From Acanthochromis polyacanthus (lineage: Eukaryota > Chordata > Actinopteri > Pomacentridae): a stretch of DNA of 64,000 bases. Below are positions 60,671 to 64,000 of this stretch, piece by piece. The notes under the pieces were generated by a model. It saw nothing but the letters and a program-made list of their open reading frames with translations. It searched no databases and was not told the DNA's origin. A program made the position numbers and the translations under genes. Location of the stretch: assembly GCF_021347895.1 (NCBI RefSeq), contig NC_067128.1:1422010-1486009 (forward strand), read 5' to 3'. Within the stretch, counting starts at the first letter, position 1. Every line of letters starts with the position of its first letter.

Positions 60671-60682
60671 CATCCATCTATC

Positions 60683-60721
<39 letters not shown>

Positions 60722-60734
60722 CATCCATCCATCC

Positions 60735-60801
<67 letters not shown>

Positions 60802-60809
60802 CATCTATC

Positions 60810-60840
<31 letters not shown>

Positions 60841-60852
60841 CATCCATCTATC

Positions 60853-60915
<63 letters not shown>

Positions 60916-60920
60916 CATCT
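59938..60920. repeat. ATCC/ATCT tetranucleotide array, about 980 bp
   Basis: Mixed ATCC-rich units on the left give way to mainly ATCT runs on the right. Blocks of (ATCT)n recur with a junction motif CCATCTATCATCTATC, which contains a 3-nt slip, so there is higher-order duplication. The 354-codon open frame starting before it is only the translation of a period-4 repeat that contains no stop codon. Confidence 0.97.
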
Positions 60921-61840
60921 GTATCCAAAAGTCTTATCGTGTTTTAAATACATGAAATCGGTTCATTAATATTCATTTTTATGCTAGTAGGTGTCTGTAG
61001 TGTGATATGATTGCTGTGAAAAGGAGGAGGACAATTAAAGAATGTAATCTCTTCTAGAAAAATCTGTAAGATCTCCTGAAGAAGCGTTTCACTACACGGC
61101 AGGAAAACAACACTGACTTCTGCTCCTGCAGCAGCATTAAAACAGTAAACATCCACTCCCAGTTTGTCCCAGTAACGAGCACGGATCAACGTTGGGCCTC
61201 AAGACGCTGCCATGCTCAGTGTACACATGAAAAACACATTTTCTTTCCATAGAATCATATTATTTAATTCGTGGGCAAACAGGCCGTATTAAAATTCATC
61301 TGCAGCTCACCTCAAGGACATGCTGCGTACATATGAACCCGTTTAATGGTGAACACATGAACTGAACAAGCCCACACTTAGCAGGAACAATACACCTACA
61401 GGAAAACATGTGAGCAGAACAAATGTGAACAATTAGATCAATGTGTTTTACACCATGTAAATATAAATAGTGTGTAGACATTTAAAACCACAGTCATGAA
61501 TACATATAAGCAAATAAATAACTGCGTATGAATAAATAAATGAATAAATATTGAAGAAAGATGTTTGAAACCTGAACAAAAGTGGACACCGAGGACTGTC
61601 AAGGTGCCACTTATTCCCTAACTGCTGCAACCGAGATACTCCGCTGAGTTAGAGTGTAAAATGTGAAGGTGTGAAGGTGAAAAAGGACATTTTGTGGTTT
61701 CTGTGACTTAAGCTGAATGTATAGAAACCAGAAACATTCACAAAAACCAACACAGAGCACAAGAAAACCCTGAACAATACGAGTCAGAAAGCTTGAACGT
61801 TGGACTTAAAGAAACTTTCAAGGAGTCTGTTCACCTTGAT
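60921..61840. other. Non-coding stretch beside the terminal exon
   Basis: It includes the expected 3' UTR side of the minus-strand exon at 61841-61950. No other feature supported. Confidence 0.4.
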
Positions 61841-62845
<1,005 letters not shown>

Positions 62846-62857
62846 GAATGCAGTTGT

Positions 62858-63325
62858 GTGAAACGACAAAAATGAGACACAAAACGACAAAAATGAGACC
62901 AGAAAATGACAAAAACAAGACAAAATGACAAAAACAAGACAGAAAATGACAAAAATGAGACAAAATGACAAATATAAGACAAAACTACAAAATTGAGACA
63001 CAAAATGACAAAAAACAAGATAGAAAATGACAAAAATGAAACACAAAACAACAAAAATGAGACCCAAAATGAAAAAAATGAGACAAAAAATGACAAAAAC
63101 AAGACAAACTGACAAATATGAGCACAAAAGGACAAATACGAGACATAAAATTACAAAAACGGGACACAAAATGACAAAATGAGACACAAAATGAGAAAAA
63201 TGAGAGACAAAACAACAAAAATGAGACACTAAATGACAAATATATGACACAAAAATGACAAAAAACAAGATAGAAAATGACAAAAATGAGACACAAAATG
63301 ACAAAAATGAGACACAAAATGAGAA
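62858..63325 (-). repeat. TTTGTC-type minisatellite of the hAT-like family
   Basis: The plus strand shows repeated GACAAAAATGAGACACAAAAT units, the complement of the array inside the hAT-like elements. No hAT termini are attached. Open frames of up to 190 codons on the minus strand reflect low complexity. Confidence 0.85.
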
Positions 63326-63660
63326 TGTGACAAATGACTGTAAACACAACATCGTATGCATTGCCGTTGTCCTGCTGACTGCCTGAGGGCTCTGCATTGG
63401 ATTTAAATAAACTGCAGCAATCAGGCTTCAGTTTTACTACGACTGCTGCAGGCAAACCATAGTAAACAAGAAAAAATCTTCATGCTGCCTTTTTCTGAAG
63501 CTTCTTTTCTTCACCGAAGCTGATAAGATTAACATAATGTTTGTCAATGTGTGCAGACAGTAGCCACGCTATTAGACTGATTTTGTCCCTCAGACTGACA
63601 AGGTGAACACAGTGCATCTCCAGACAGGCAGGTTGTTAGTCTGCCTGCTGTTAAACATTC
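63326..63660. other. Non-coding stretch, nothing recognised
   Basis: No supported feature. Confidence 0.4.
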
Positions 63661-63746
63661 AGAGGGAGGCCCACTTTAATCCCAGCAGACACATTTGGGT
63701 TCGTAATGCAGTGAGGACCAGCAGAGTGAGGCGGAGGAAGGAAAAG
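63661..63746 (+). CDS. Possible coding exon (unrecognised)
   Basis: A possible acceptor, CTGTTAAACATTCAG, precedes AGGGAGGCCCAC. The donor GGAAAAG|GTGAGACGGG at the right edge is close to consensus. The open frame between them reads REAHFNPSRHIWVRNAVRTS then a basic RVRRRKEK. I know no matching protein. It is on the opposite strand to the RAD51AP-like exon, so it would belong to another gene or be chance. Confidence 0.22.
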
Positions 63747-64000
63747 GTGAGACGGGATGAAGCAGACTGTCACACTCTCTGCTTACAAGCTTTGTTTGTA
63801 TCTTTTCATTTCTAGTTTGCTTTCGGGGGTTTTTAATGTCACTACATGCAGTAAAACCGACAAATAAAGCCAAATGAATTCATGCCAATCAGTTTAAAAA
63901 CATTATTGACTGATGGGGATACACATTAAAACCCTTTCAAATGATTTCTGTGTGTTTTTCATTTTGAAGCAAATCCAGAAGGAACCCACCGTTTTATCAA
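63747..64000. other. Non-coding stretch at window edge
   Basis: No supported feature. Confidence 0.4.

Noticed and set aside
59905..60969. 354-codon open frame rich in PSIHLSIY repeats
   Set aside because: It is the translation of a period-4 ATCC/ATCT array, which has no stop in any plus-strand frame. No homology or codon signal.
63960..64000. Minus-strand WVPSG peptide, reminiscent of a motif near the RAD51AP1 C-terminus, as a possible penultimate exon of the RAD51AP-like gene
   Set aside because: A stop follows four codons later with no usable GT donor in between, so it cannot splice to 61950 as read.

Overview
The window reads as animal nuclear DNA from a ray-finned (most likely percomorph teleost) genome. 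No operons, ribosome-binding sites or dense open frames are seen. Instead it holds many interspersed repeats of types I know from bony fish: several Tc1-like families, TTAA-flanked piggyBac-like miniature elements, hAT-like non-autonomous elements with TTTGTC-rich interiors, tRNA-derived SINEs (one with an L2-like tail and ATCC microsatellite), LINE reverse-transcriptase remnants, and (AC)n, (TA)n, (GACA)n and ATCC/ATCT microsatellites. The species cannot be fixed from this.

Layout. 1-12 kb: a tandemly duplicated CACTGTAAA-type element, a LINE tail, a complete piggyBac-like MITE, a minus-strand LINE fragment, and a perfect 43-bp AT-rich palindrome beside a (TA)n tract. 12-14 kb: a hAT-like element inserted into a Tc1-like transposase relic, next to another Tc1 relic. 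14-25 kb: a long repeat with a partner at 37 kb, an element with an 11-bp direct flank and a tRNA-like core, and a SINE with perfect 14-bp target duplications inside a piggyBac-like MITE. 25-27.7 kb: the centrepiece, a hAT-like copy carrying a nearly complete Tc1 transposon (long IR/DR ends, TA duplication, intact DD34E triad, C-terminal frameshift) and a foldback element. 28-30 kb: a Tc1-derived tandem array followed by a LINE RT relic. 32-38 kb: a CpG-rich MITE, a deleted Tc1 copy, and a piggyBac-in-CACTGCAAA nest. 40-46 kb: a TTAA-flanked element, inverted transposase starts around a telomere-like CCCTAA array, and a second tRNA-SINE. 47-58 kb: Tc1, hAT and LINE relics and a complete 337-bp MITE with 9-bp target duplications. 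58-64 kb: a 1-kb tetranucleotide array, one convincing minus-strand terminal exon, and another Tc1-like copy.

Genes. The only cellular coding sequence I can tie to a family is a 110-bp terminal exon at 61841-61950 (minus). It encodes a C-terminus resembling the RAD51-binding tail of RAD51AP1/RAD51AP2. Four other exon-like segments (4385-4447, about 28158-28414, 32670-32951, 63661-63746) have splice-like borders or open frames but no recognised family, and are given low confidence. The rest looks intergenic or intronic. I found no viral genes, CRISPR arrays, intact tRNA genes or rRNA. The main interest is the nested-insertion record, which gives relative ages from sequence alone, and several structurally complete non-autonomous elements.
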